Shown one piece after another: positions 1-8,013 of a stretch of DNA of 64,000 nt. Under the pieces are notes generated by a model. It was given only the letters and a program-made list of their open reading frames with translations, was not told the DNA's origin and did no database searches. The DNA is from Pachyseris speciosa. Its lineage: Eukaryota; Cnidaria; Anthozoa; Scleractinia; Pachyseridae. The stretch spans positions 591,001-655,000 of the forward strand of contig JAEMWC010000165.1 in assembly GCA_016490735.1 (NCBI GenBank). Direction: 5' to 3'. Numbering within the stretch: position 1 is the first letter of the stretch; the number at the start of each line of letters is the position of its first letter. The position numbers were made by a program, and so were the translations under genes.

Positions 1-626
1 AGTTTCTTTTCACTGTTTTTATTGGTTTGTCAACATAACAGAAAGAATATGGTGTTTTTGTTGCTTCAATATACTTTTGCTTATCGATTCCGAGTTCTTG
101 GGAGATCAAGTTTCTTTCTCTTGAACTTGGAAAATCATAAAGGCAAAAATGACTACAATTTAAACGGATAGATTTTGGGCAGCCGTAAAAACTTTGAGAG
201 AGATACATAACAGAACAATTTTTATGTCGCCCTTGTATGAAATAGCTTATAATTTGATCTTGTTTTTTATCCGTTACAAAATCATCAAACACGACCAACC
301 GTTGCAAATCAGTGTCTTGAATTTGTTCGACGGGTAAAATTTCATCTTAAGAACATATTAAAACGGGATAACCAACTTGTTTGCTTATTTTATCCATCTT
401 TTGTTGTAGAAATTGATATTTATCTTCATCTAAATTTTTTGCATAAAGGTGTATTTGATCGTAATATATAAGCGGTTCGTTTATTAGGTGTAAAAAAAAG
501 CGTTGTCTTACCGCCACCTGAATTTCCGCATATTAAAAGACGAAAATTATCTTTTGGCATATATTTATATAACTGTCTAAAAGACTTGTTTGAATCCTGA
601 AAAATGTCATAGTTTGGTATTTCCAT
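1..626 (-). pseudogene. Polinton packaging ATPase (FtsK/HerA, A32-like), broken and cut by the window edge
   Basis: In this family the protein is the motor that pumps viral DNA into preformed capsids. The N-terminal part (from the ATG at 624-626) has a clear P-loop, LLICGNSGGGKTT, about 30 residues in. Further on, in another minus-strand frame, a Walker B-type segment VVFDDF lies near 270-300, and a segment reading GRHKNCSVMYLSQS follows near 190-230, where family B packaging ATPases have their sensor region. The frame breaks at a homopolymer right after the P-loop (about 489-497), and an in-frame TAA lies at 347-349. The 3' end runs off the window. It is transcribed divergently from the gene starting at 675, and the two starts share a short AT-rich promoter region. 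The identification is firm; whether it is a pseudogene or carries assembly indels is open. Confidence 0.85.
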
Positions 627-674
627 ATAGTAATAGTTTAGATTAGGATAAGTTCTTATCTAACACAATTGTAT
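627..674. promoter_or_regulatory. Divergent TCTA promoter pair between the ATPase and the coiled-coil gene
   Basis: On the plus strand TCTA begins at 659 and the ATG at 675, 16 bases later (TCTAACACAATTGTATATG). On the minus strand TCTA occupies 642-639 and the ATPase ATG begins at 626, again 16 bases later (TCTAAACTATTACTATATG). The identical spacing on both strands argues for a real promoter whose AT-rich box runs into the start codon. That it drives late transcription is inferred from the mavirus/CroV TCTA motif. Confidence 0.75.
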
Positions 675-1503
675 ATGGATATAGAGCGAATGAAAAGACT
701 TCTTCAACAAGGTATTGAAGGTGATAAAAAGATAAGAGAGGTTCGTGAGGCAATCAAAGAATATGAAAATGCTAGAAAGGATGCATATGATACAACATCA
801 GAATTAATTAAACCTTCTATTGATGTTCAGAAGAGTATCGATAAAAAAACAAGATGAAGTTATTGAACTGTTGAAACAAAATCAACTGGCTTTAACACAA
901 GGACTTGATGATGTTGCAGAAATGAATCGCAGAGTAATTACAATGGATTCGGAACTTCCTAAAGCCATTGAAGCACCAGTAGATAAGGATGGGAAAACTA
1001 CCGTATTAGCGATTGATAACAATTTCAATAAAGATGACAGAATTATATTAAAAAATTACAAGCTTTTGAAACCAAACGATTTGACTCAAGTCAACCCACA
1101 AAAAATACTTGAAGAAAAGAAAAAAGCCATAGAAATCGCTAAAAAAATAGGAGGTAAAAAATCAAACGTAAAAACATTAGAAGTCAAACAATCTTTTGAT
1201 CGAGAGTTACAAACTTTGAAGAAATACAGAGAAACGATTGCAGATGTACTGGCTTCTTATAAATACAAATCAGGGCAGGGTGTTGGTATTAGAAAGAGAA
1301 AACAAAAAGGAGCAGGTGTTGTTTATTATAATGATGTGGGAGATTTATTATCCAGATTGCAATTGCTTGGAGGGAGTATTAATGCTGGTAATAATAGTAC
1401 AAGTATTAGAGACGAATTTGTGAAGATATTGCATGTGTTAAAAAGATTGGGTATTGTTAGAAACGAAGAGCTTAATGGAATAATAAGGAAATATCTACTC
1501 TAA
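675..1503 (+). pseudogene. Polinton coiled-coil virion-type protein of unknown function, one frameshift
   Basis: The ATG at 675 is fixed by the TCTA motif 16 bases upstream. The first ~60 residues are charged and helical. The reading then shifts frame in an A-run near 843-849 and continues to the stop at 1501-1503, about 276 codons in total. The second part is Lys/Glu/Gln-rich with predicted coiled-coil character. It contains a basic Gly-rich stretch GVGIRKRKQKGAG (about 1281-1317) and ends in a hydrophobic helical segment. It lies in the morphogenesis cluster beside the minor and major capsid genes, so a structural or core role is likely. I do not recognise a named domain. The stop codon sits inside the TCTA motif of the next gene. 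Confidence 0.6.
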
Positions 1504-1512
1504 TAGTATATG
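1494..1512 (+). promoter_or_regulatory. TCTA promoter of the penton-like gene
   Basis: TCTA begins at 1494 and again at 1499. The ATG begins at 1510, 16 bases after the first copy. The TAA stop of the upstream gene (1501-1503) lies inside the second TCTAA, so promoter and coding sequence overlap. Confidence 0.7.
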
Positions 1513-2290
1513 ACAGAAATATCATTGCGATTCAATAGTAAAAACAGAGACAAAATTGGTGTGAGTTATAGTCATGATTTCACAAAAAGATTCAATAAGC
1601 CTCTCAAGTTATCAAATGATATGAAATACGAAATCGCTGTAAAGACTATCAATATGACATACAGTTGGTACAATATCAGACAATCTTATAGGAATAATCA
1701 AATAAAATACAGTTACAACAAAGGTATAAATTGGGAAACAATAACCTTTGTCGATGGAATGTATTCATATGACGATATCAATAGTTACATTCTTGAGTAT
1801 ATGAGAAAAAATAAACATTTGGTTGTTGATGATCCTGATGATGCTAAAAAGAAGTATGGTATCAATGTTTTTCCTTTTATCAACATATCGTATTTTGATT
1901 GAACTTGATGAAAATTATCAATTGGATTTGAGAAATTTTGAATTCAGAAAACTTATCGGTTTTGAGTCAAAAATAGTTACACAAACAGAGTATGGAGCAA
2001 ATCTCCCTGATATCACGAGAGGGGTAGATGAAATTTATATAAATTGTGACAAAGTCATTGACAGCATCGTTGATGGCAACAGTACAAGTACTATTGCTGT
2101 TATTCCAGTTACAGATCTTGTTAGATCTTTACCTTTCACATACAAACCTCGTTTTCTTTCATGGAATCCAGTTTCAACACATACGATCAGTTCAATTCAC
2201 TTTTACGTTACTGATTCTTCAGGAGCACCAGTTCATTTAAACGGGAAAGATTGGTATATTGAGATATTCTTGAGAGGGACGGAATTATAA
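1510..2290 (+). pseudogene. Penton-like minor capsid protein (Polinton), one frameshift
   Basis: About 259 codons in two frames. The first ORF (1510-1902) has the beta-rich N-terminus with KYEIAVKTINMTYSWYNI and a NWETITFVDGMYSYDDIN-type segment. The frame changes near 1885-1905 and the second part runs to the stop at 2288-2290, ending in DWYIEIFLRGTEL. Size, beta-strand-rich composition and position beside the major capsid gene fit the single jelly-roll minor capsid (penton) protein of Polintons. No catalytic motif is visible. The frameshift does not sit in a long homopolymer, so true decay is possible. The assignment rests on position and pattern recognition; a structure prediction would settle it. 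Confidence 0.6.
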
Positions 2291-2296
2291 ATACAA

Positions 2297-2315
2297 TCTA
2301 ATTATATAGTATATG
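2297..2315 (+). promoter_or_regulatory. TCTA promoter of the small basic protein gene
   Basis: TCTA begins at 2297, seven bases after the preceding stop codon, and the ATG begins at 2313, again 16 bases later. Confidence 0.7.
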
Positions 2316-2615
2316 AAACGATTTGAGTATAAGAAATATGAACAACAGGAGGAAATAAGAAAAAACGAACAACTTGGTGAAGGTGTCCTGACTGACATTA
2401 TCAAAACTGTTGGAAAAAAAGCAGCTGAAAAAACAGCTTCGACAATTGGTGATTATGCTGGTAAAAAAGCGGGTGATAAAATAATTGAACTTTTAAGCAA
2501 AAGAAATAGAAAACCTAAACTAACCAAAACTAAAAATCCTAAACCCTTAACACAAAATGAAAGGAATGAAAAACTCAGTCAACTTCTCTCATGTGGAAAA
2601 CTAAGAAAGAAATAA
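2313..2615 (+). CDS. Small basic amphipathic Polinton protein
   Basis: An intact 100-residue ORF. The middle section (about residues 24-62) is a Gly/Ala/Lys-rich amphipathic helix of the type GEGVLTDIIKTVGKKAAEK, followed by a strongly basic tail KLTKTKNPKP and a C-terminal LRKK. It lies directly between the penton-like and major capsid genes and has its own TCTA motif. Small proteins of this look in adenoviruses and adintoviruses act as core, cement or membrane-active virion components; which one applies here cannot be read from the sequence. It is one of the few long-enough genes of the element without a visible lesion. Confidence 0.55.
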   Translation: MKRFEYKKYEQQEEIRKNEQLGEGVLTDIIKTVGKKAAEKTASTIGDYAGKKAGDKIIELLSKRNRKPKLTKTKNPKPLTQNERNEKLSQLLSCGKLRKK

Positions 2616-2620
2616 CTTTA

Positions 2621-2639
2621 TCTAACCTAATTGTATTTG
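2621..2639 (+). promoter_or_regulatory. TCTA promoter of the major capsid gene, with mutated start codon
   Basis: TCTAACCTAATTGTATTTG: TCTA begins at 2621, and 16 bases later (2637) stands TTG where the other genes have ATG. The spacing rule therefore locates the ancestral start and shows a single-base loss. Confidence 0.65.
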
Positions 2640-3922
2640 TCAAACTATCGTGACTCAAAATTCATAGAGCGTTATGAAGATATTGTTTTTGAACTTGAAA
2701 CGGCATTAAATACTGTAGTTGCAAACAATGCTCATCAGAAGAAAACAGGTTATCGATTCGTCGTTGACAACAGCGCAGAGACAACACCATTCGATTGGTT
2801 TAATGCTCGTTTAAATGTTGATTTCATTGTAAAGAAGCTTGCAGATGGTGGAAATTTGGCCGCTAATGATACTAACGGCATCGTAAATTCCTCTCTATCT
2901 TTAATTAATAATATAAATGTAAAAATGAATGGTGTTGATGTTTATTAATGTAGAGATGCTAACCAAGCGACGAATATCAGAAACTTGCTTCAGTATTCCC
3001 AGGGTTATGCTTCCTGTCAAGGGACAAATGAGTTTTTTTTTATCTTGACACAAATAGAAATACAGAAGACAGAGCAAATAATGCTAACTATAACAAAGGA
3101 TTCGCATCTCGTAAACTACCGATAAATGGTACTGGTACTGTAAATGCAGAGATACCATTGAACAGATATGGATTTTTCAAGAGTTTGTGGAATGAACTTT
3201 TGCCTAACTCGAAAATAGAGTTGAACTTAACACTTGAAAGTGACGCTAATTTAATTTGGCAGGCTGCAGACGATTGTCGTGTTGTACTCACCAAATTTCA
3301 GTTAATTATCCCTCGTATTATTTTCAATGGGGAAGGAAAGTCATTATACTTTAATAAATATCTTGATAATAGAAAATGGACTTACATGAGAGAGATAGTT
3401 GAGAGGGGTAACTCAACGAGACAACAAACAGCTAATTTCCGTATTTCAACGGGAATAAACAAACCAAGGCATGTATTTGTATTCATAATAAACGATGCAA
3501 ATGATGAATCTCAGACAGCTAATAAATTCTTGTATAACACATTTTCTGTTGCAGATGACCGAACAATGACGAGTTGTCATCTTGAGGTTGGCAATGGAGA
3601 CGATTATTCGGAGGTTCACTATAAACCATCCACTGAACCATCGAGGGTATTCAGAGATGTTTTGAAGTACGTTGAAGCAATCAATGATTTCAGTGATTCC
3701 ACTCTCCTTAACAGGGGTAACTTCGGCTCCATATTCCCTTTCATTTATTTTGATTTGACGAAACAGAAACAGGATATAAAAGATGGAATGACGAAACTGA
3801 CATTCAAATACACTCTGAGTGGTACAACAAACGCAGATTATAAGGTATATGCATTGGTCCTTTATAAACAAGATGTTGAGATGAGAAAGAAAGATGGAAA
3901 ATTGCCCCTGAAATCGATGTAA
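2637..3922 (+). pseudogene. Polinton major capsid protein (double jelly-roll type), broken
   Basis: About 428 codons from the predicted start at 2637 to the stop at 3920-3922. The N-terminal piece (2637-2948) includes FELETALNTVVANN and TTPFDWFNARLNVDFIV. The C-terminal piece (from about 3040) includes FFKSLWNELLPNSKIELNL, PRHVFVFIINDAND and FPFIYFDLTKQKQDIKDG, in the arrangement I associate with Polinton capsid proteins. Three lesions are visible: the start ATG is TTG, an in-frame TAA lies at 2946-2948, and the frame shifts in a T9 run at about 3035-3043. It is the longest ORF set of the morphogenesis cluster and is followed by small core-type proteins. The call is good but not proven; the double jelly-roll fold is inferred. 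Confidence 0.7.
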
Positions 3923-3929
3923 TCATTTA

Positions 3930-3949
3930 TCTACTCTAATAGTATAATG
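3930..3949 (+). promoter_or_regulatory. TCTA promoter of the first small paralogue
   Basis: TCTA begins at 3930 and 3935 and the ATG at 3947. The distance is 17 rather than 16 because the usual TATATG reads TATAATG here. Confidence 0.6.
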
Positions 3950-4168
3950 ACTATTTATGGAGTGACACTTTCACTGGATCAAAAAAAGAAGCTTGGAAAA
4001 GCATACAAAGAAAATTCATCTTTAACAATTAGATTATTAACAGGTTCTGATCTACTTATATTGACAGAGACACAGATCGACAAACTGAGTAAAGGAACAG
4101 ACATCACTTTATCTGAAACACAAATCAGAGAAAATATAGAACGCGGTCCTCTTACCTTGATGATTTAG
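3947..4168 (+). CDS. Small Polinton domain protein, paralogue 1
   Basis: An intact 73-residue ORF. It consists almost wholly of the pattern VTLSLDQKKKLGKA, then SSLTIRL, then LLILTETQI and finally TLSETQI. The same order of blocks forms the N-terminal half of the larger protein starting at 4494 and, more loosely, the protein at 5818. No catalytic residues are visible. The repeated L-T-x-T-Q-I segments suggest a small beta/helical binding module. In this gene cluster it probably belongs to the virion core, but function is unknown. Confidence 0.55.
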   Translation: MTIYGVTLSLDQKKKLGKAYKENSSLTIRLLTGSDLLILTETQIDKLSKGTDITLSETQIRENIERGPLTLMI

Positions 4169-4220
4169 ACATAATTGAATTTAACAATGGAAGTATTGGA
4201 AAATCATCCATTGAATTTAA

Positions 4221-4243
4221 TCTAATCTATTATTATAAATATG
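4221..4243 (+). promoter_or_regulatory. TCTA promoter of the acidic mini-protein
   Basis: TCTAATCTATTATTATAAAT precedes the ATG at 4241, with TCTA at 4221 and 4226 (20 and 15 bases upstream). The spacing differs slightly from the usual 16. Confidence 0.5.
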
Positions 4244-4411
4244 AATAAAGAATTAGACATCAATGATTTTTCCGATGATGAAGATTTTAGTGATTCTTCC
4301 GATGATGAATATTTTCCCGACGAAGAAGATTCTAGTGATGAGGATTCTTCCGATGAAGATATCCACGATGACACTCTTTTGAAACAGATGGAACATCAAC
4401 CACTATCTTAA
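4241..4411 (+). CDS. Acidic Asp/Glu/Ser-rich mini-protein
   Basis: An intact 56-residue ORF from an ATG with a TCTA motif upstream to the TAA at 4409-4411. About two thirds of residues 6-50 are Asp, Glu or Ser, in clusters such as DEEDSSDEDSSDED, which are also good casein kinase 2 sites. It is flanked on both sides by genes for basic small-domain proteins. A highly acidic partner that keeps basic core proteins from aggregating, in the manner of a histone chaperone, would fit; this is inference. No homologue is recognised. It lacks any of the disabling changes seen in the large genes. Confidence 0.55.
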   Translation: MNKELDINDFSDDEDFSDSSDDEYFPDEEDSSDEDSSDEDIHDDTLLKQMEHQPLS

Positions 4412-4477
4412 ATACAAAATAAATATTCTTTAACACTATTTAAAACCCCCCTCTATCTTAAATATAATTATAGTTTA

Positions 4478-4496
4478 TCTAATCTATTATTATATG
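4478..4496 (+). promoter_or_regulatory. TCTA promoter of the pX-like gene
   Basis: TCTAATCTATTATTATATG: TCTA begins at 4478 and the ATG at 4494, exactly 16 bases. Apart from two bases it matches the site of the gene at 4241. Confidence 0.7.
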
Positions 4497-5362
4497 TCTA
4501 CTTATCATCCTCATGGTGTTAAACTTTCACAGGGACAGAAAGAAAAGCTTGGAAAAGCAATTAAATCAAATTCGGCTATAACATTAAGGTTATCAAATAA
4601 TGAATTGTCAGGTAATGATCAACTTATGTTGACAAAGACACAGATCAAAAGATTGATGAAAGCTCAAAAAATGGGAACAGGTGCTGACTTGAAAATATCG
4701 AAATCACAAATCAGAAAAGCTGTTGTACACGGAGGTTCTCTTTGGACAAGTCTTTTTTCTCTTGGAACAAAACTATTACCATATGCAACTACAGCTGTAT
4801 CAAAAGCAGCTCCAGCATTGGCAACAGGTTCTCTTTCAGCTCTTGGGAGTATGGGAATTAATAAACTATTTGGGAAGAAACAAAAGGGAGGTTTTCTTAT
4901 TCCGAACAACAAATTGTCTCAGTTATTGAATTATAAAAATTTGTTGAATACGAGACAAATGGCTGATCTTGTTAGTTCAATGCAGTCCGGCGGACAACTT
5001 ATTATTAATCCAACCAAAACTCAGATAGGGAAAGGTCTCGGAACAATATTGGCTGGTATTGGAATTCCTCTCGCCATTGAAGCAATTAAGAAATTAACGG
5101 GAAAAGGTTTACATGTTGAAAGAAGTCGTCCGAGACGATCATTACCTGTTCATGTTCCAGATGCCATTGCTGTGAAAAAGGATGGAGGAAAACATGGTTT
5201 GATTCCATGGCAATCCCCACCTGTTGTAGGTACATGGGATAACCCAATTGGTTTTGGAATGAAAAAAAAAAAAGAACTTCAAAAAAGGGAAAAGGACTTC
5301 TTCTAGGACCGAACTCACCTTTTACCAAGGCAAAAATACCGATACTCGGAACAATACTCTAA
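4494..5362 (+). pseudogene. Polinton core/pX-like basic protein, paralogue 2, one C-terminal frameshift
   Basis: The first ~80 residues carry the same module as the protein at 3947 (VKLSQGQKEKLGKA, SAITLRL, QLMLTKTQI, LKISKSQI). A hydrophobic Gly/Ala-rich stretch follows (LLPYATTAVSKAAPALATGSL-like, residues ~95-125), with KKQKGG, a second GG-bearing segment and a basic C-terminus (SRPRRS). The continuous ORF ends at 5306, but an A12 run at about 5262-5273 shifts the frame. In the alternative frame the tail reads LLLGPNSPF and ends at the TAA at 5360-5362, which looks like the native end. Basic clusters followed by GG resemble processing sites for the adenain-like protease encoded next. A role as a DNA-condensing or membrane-active core protein is inferred. 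Confidence 0.55.
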
Positions 5363-5808
5363 AATTCATAAATAAGCCATTATCCAACTTTGATTTATTG
5401 GATTGGGTTAAAAAACTTGACATAAAACATTTTAGAGGAGTTTTCAGTCGCGACGCTTTACCAGATAAAATAAATAAAGAATGTGGAATAGTTAATCTCG
5501 ACAGCAAAATTGGACCCGGTACTCATTGGGTCTGTTATCGGAATATAGATGGGTTTTTTTATGAGTATTTTGATTCATTCGGTTTGATGATGCCAATTGA
5601 AGTTCAAAAATATATGGCTACAAGTGGGAAACAACTTAAATACTCTGAAGATGAAATACAAGAGCGTGATTCAATGTTGTGTGGGTAATGGTGTTTGTAC
5701 TATCTTCTCGAGAGACAAAAAGGTAGATCAATTCTAAATACAATACATAATTCCAAATTCGCGAATAACAATCACATATTCATCATAGACTACTTTGAAA
5801 ATATATAA
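5361..5808 (+). pseudogene. Adenain-like cysteine protease (Polinton), one in-frame stop
   Basis: This is the maturation protease that cleaves virion precursors. Reading starts near 5361 (no ATG is preserved) and continues in one frame to the TAA at 5806-5808, about 148 codons. The active-site landmarks of the adenain/Ulp1-like clan are visible in order: His in GTHWVCY (about 5518-5538), Asp in YFDSFG (about 5566-5583), Gln in QERDS and the nucleophile Cys in MLCG (about 5674-5685). A TAA at 5686-5688 follows that Cys-Gly directly, and the frame then stays open with WCLYYLLERQ, the usual continuation. So a single nonsense change disables it. The position after the core protein genes is typical. 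The family call is firm. Confidence 0.8.
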
Positions 5809-5817
5809 CTTAATACT

Positions 5818-6069
5818 ATGAGTAAATTGGTTGAGATTAAAGTTAAGTTAAATGAAAATCAGAGAATTAGAATTAGAAATAATGAGAATCAAACTATAGT
5901 CATAAGATTGAAAAAGAATTGTTTACACGGGGGCGATATTCTGCATGTTTGTGAAACAACGAGAATTATGTTAGAAGAACGAAGAATTCGGCTTAAAGGT
6001 ATTGACATAAAAATATTCCCTAAACAAGACATTGAAGAAAGAAATGGTGATTTGTATTTGGCATACTAA
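5818..6069 (+). CDS. Small basic Polinton protein, paralogue 3
   Basis: An intact 83-residue ORF, Arg/Lys/Glu/Ile-rich, with VEIKVKLNENQRIRIRN at the N-terminus and a central HGGDIL. The order of blocks (LNENQ..., TIVIRL, DIL..., then a second hydrophobic strand) parallels the small proteins at 3947 and 4494, though identity is low. It begins nine bases after the protease stop. The usual TCTA motif is absent; the sequence upstream reads TATAACTTAATACT, which may be a mutated form. Function unknown; probably a minor virion component. Confidence 0.5.
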   Translation: MSKLVEIKVKLNENQRIRIRNNENQTIVIRLKKNCLHGGDILHVCETTRIMLEERRIRLKGIDIKIFPKQDIEERNGDLYLAY

Positions 6070-6074
6070 AATTA

Positions 6075-6093
6075 TCTAATATAATAATATATG
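6075..6093 (+). promoter_or_regulatory. TCTA promoter of the zinc-ribbon/PLA2 gene
   Basis: TCTAATATAATAATATATG: TCTA begins at 6075, six bases after the previous stop, and the ATG at 6091, 16 bases later. Confidence 0.7.
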
Positions 6094-6706
6094 GTAAAAT
6101 CATATTTCATTAAACAGAAGAAGTCACTGAGTGTGTGCCAGGAAGTGAAAGATATGAAATGACTAAAAATGGTCGAACTATGCTGAAATGTACTTGTGCA
6201 GAATGTGGAATCACAAAGACTAAATTCGTAAAGAAAAATAATAATTTAAACTAAATGGCCCGTCTGAAGGGGCGGGCATAGGATCAACATTATTGACTGG
6301 AGCTTTAGATCTCGGTTTTAAAGTAGCTCCAATAATAGGTAAAAAGGCATTGCAAGCTGGAAGATATTATACTAGTGAGGCACTGAGAAATCCAAAACTT
6401 CAGCAACAAGCAATTGACTTCGCTCTTGAAAAAGCAAAACCAGCAATTTCAAAAGTTGGTAGAGAGGGTTTGGTTCAATTATCAACTAAGATCAGGCCAA
6501 AACGTAAAGATGGGAAACAAATGCATAAAACCGATATTAAAGGATTGGATTATGGCAGTGGGTTAGGTGATCTTTTTGATCCGAGATTTATATCACAAGG
6601 TGTATTAGTTCCAAAACCATTCACAGATCCTAAATTTATGAATGCATTTGGAAAAGCAATTCAGGGGCATCATGGTATAATGGATATAGCGAAAAAAAAC
6701 AGCTAA
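6091..6706 (+). pseudogene. Zinc-ribbon plus amphipathic minor virion protein, N-terminal part of a PLA2 fusion
   Basis: The ATG at 6091 is set by the TCTA motif. After ~13 codons the frame shifts (about 6130), and the next frame carries MTKNGRTMLKCTCAECG, a short zinc-ribbon-like pattern with a CxxC (about 6160-6217). A second shift near 6240-6250 leads into GPSEGAGIGS and a long helical region LTGALDLGFKVAPIIGKKA ending at 6706. The stop at 6704-6706 follows an A8 run (6691-6698), after which the open frame leads directly into the phospholipase ORF at 6726. So the whole stretch 6091-7133 was probably one gene: zinc ribbon, membrane-active linker, PLA2. The zinc ribbon resembles small DUF-type ribbons found in large DNA viruses, but I cannot name the family with certainty. 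Confidence 0.55.
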
Positions 6707-6725
6707 AAATTATTACGGCGTTGCT

Positions 6726-7133
6726 ATGGATATTCGAAAAGAATTAGCAAAGCTTGGAGAATTACATCTTAGAACCCCGACAAGTAAAAAATACAATTAC
6801 TGTGGACCTGGTACAAAACTAGAAGATAGATTAGCTTCGAATGCTCCCAAATATAGAGATCCAATAAATAAATTAGATGCAGTTTGTCAACAACATGATA
6901 TAGCATACAGTGAAGCTGGAAACGATCTGGCTAAAAAGCATGCAGCTGATAAAATTATGGAAGACAGTATTGCTGCAATACCATTTTCTGAGAGACCATG
7001 GTTTTCTACACCAACGATGTATACTATTAAACCAAAAAGAAAACTTAGTCTTGGTGTTCCAAAAAACGGAAAAAGCCGTCGAGTGAAGAAAACTGGCAAG
7101 AAAAATAAGCAGATGAATTACATAAAACCATAA
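6726..7133 (+). CDS. Parvovirus-type phospholipase A2 domain of the Polinton
   Basis: A 135-residue ORF, or the C-terminal part of the gene starting at 6091. The calcium-binding loop YCGPGTKLE (residues ~25-33) and the catalytic helix VCQQHDIAYSEAG (residues ~53-65) match the secreted PLA2-like domain of parvovirus VP1, including the His-Asp pair. In parvoviruses this domain opens the endosomal membrane during entry, and similar domains occur in some adintoviruses/Polintons. After the domain come a helical region and a basic tail (KNGKSRRVKKTGKK) that could bind DNA or act as a nuclear signal. No TCTA motif precedes 6726, which supports expression as part of the upstream gene. The catalytic residues are intact here, unlike most large genes of the element. 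Confidence 0.75.
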   Translation: MDIRKELAKLGELHLRTPTSKKYNYCGPGTKLEDRLASNAPKYRDPINKLDAVCQQHDIAYSEAGNDLAKKHAADKIMEDSIAAIPFSERPWFSTPTMYTIKPKRKLSLGVPKNGKSRRVKKTGKKNKQMNYIKP

Positions 7134-7991
7134 AACGCAATTTTACTCGACAGCGTGTGATTGTAAATAAAATTGATGAAATATGGGCTGCTGATCTTGT
7201 TGAAATGTTCTAATGGTTATTGATGTTTTCAGTAAATATGGTTGGATTGTTCCTCTGAAGGATAAAAAGGGTGAAACTGTAACTGAAGCATTTCAAACCA
7301 TCTTCAGAGATAGAAAACCACAATATCTATGGGTCGATAAAGGGAAAGAGTTCTATAACAAACACTTGAAGGACTTGCTAGAGAAAAATGGGATACATAT
7401 TTACTCAACCGAGAATGAAGAAAAGTCCTCTGTAGTTGAAAGATGTAATCGAACAATCAAGTCCAAAATGTGGAAGCAGTTCACAATTCAAGGCAATACA
7501 ATGTATCTCGATATGCTACCAAAATTAGTGAAACAGTACAATAAAACAAAACATTCAAGCATAAAGATGACACCTGTTGAGGCCTCAAAGAAAAAGAATG
7601 AAGGAATAGTGTATTTTAATTTATACGGTGAAATGGAAACATTACAACATAAACCGAAATTTAAAGTAGGTGATAAGGTTCGAATATCCAAGTATAAACG
7701 GAATGTATTCGACAAGGGTTATACTCCAAACTGGACCGAATAATTATTCATATAGATAAGATCCAATACACTAATCCAATCACATATAAAATAAAAGATC
7801 TAAGAGGTGAAGATATTGAAGGGAGTTTTTATGAACCCGAATTATTAAAAGCCAAACAAAATGTTTTCCGCATTGATAAAGTCATTCGGAGGGATTACAA
7901 GAAGAAACAAGCTTTAGTAAAGTGGAAGGGATATAGTGATGATTTCAATAGTTGGATACCATTCAGGGATTTAAAGATATGTGAAAAATAA
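7134..7991 (+). pseudogene. Polinton rve-family integrase with C-terminal chromodomain, N-terminus lost
   Basis: DDE-type integrase that inserts the element. The three catalytic acids are visible: Asp in WAADLVEM (about 7195), Asp in WVDKGKEFY (about 7340) and Glu in SVVERCNRTIK (about 7440), the last two separated by 33 residues. The frame is interrupted just after the first Asp (stop at 7210-7212) and again at 7741-7743. Beyond that a chromodomain follows (VIRRDYKKKQALVKWKGY, about 7880-7935) and the stop is at 7989-7991. The N-terminal HHCC zinc-binding part is missing: the preserved reading begins immediately at the stop codon of the PLA2 ORF, which points to a deletion joining the two genes. 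Chromodomains on integrases are known to steer insertion to modified histones. Confidence 0.8.
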
Positions 7992-8013
7992 TCTAACTTA
8001 TATATAATATATG
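7992..8013 (+). promoter_or_regulatory. TCTA promoter of the BRO-N/VRR-NUC gene
   Basis: TCTA begins at 7992, directly after the integrase stop codon (7989-7991). The ATG at 8011 is 19 bases downstream, slightly longer than the usual 16. Confidence 0.55.
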
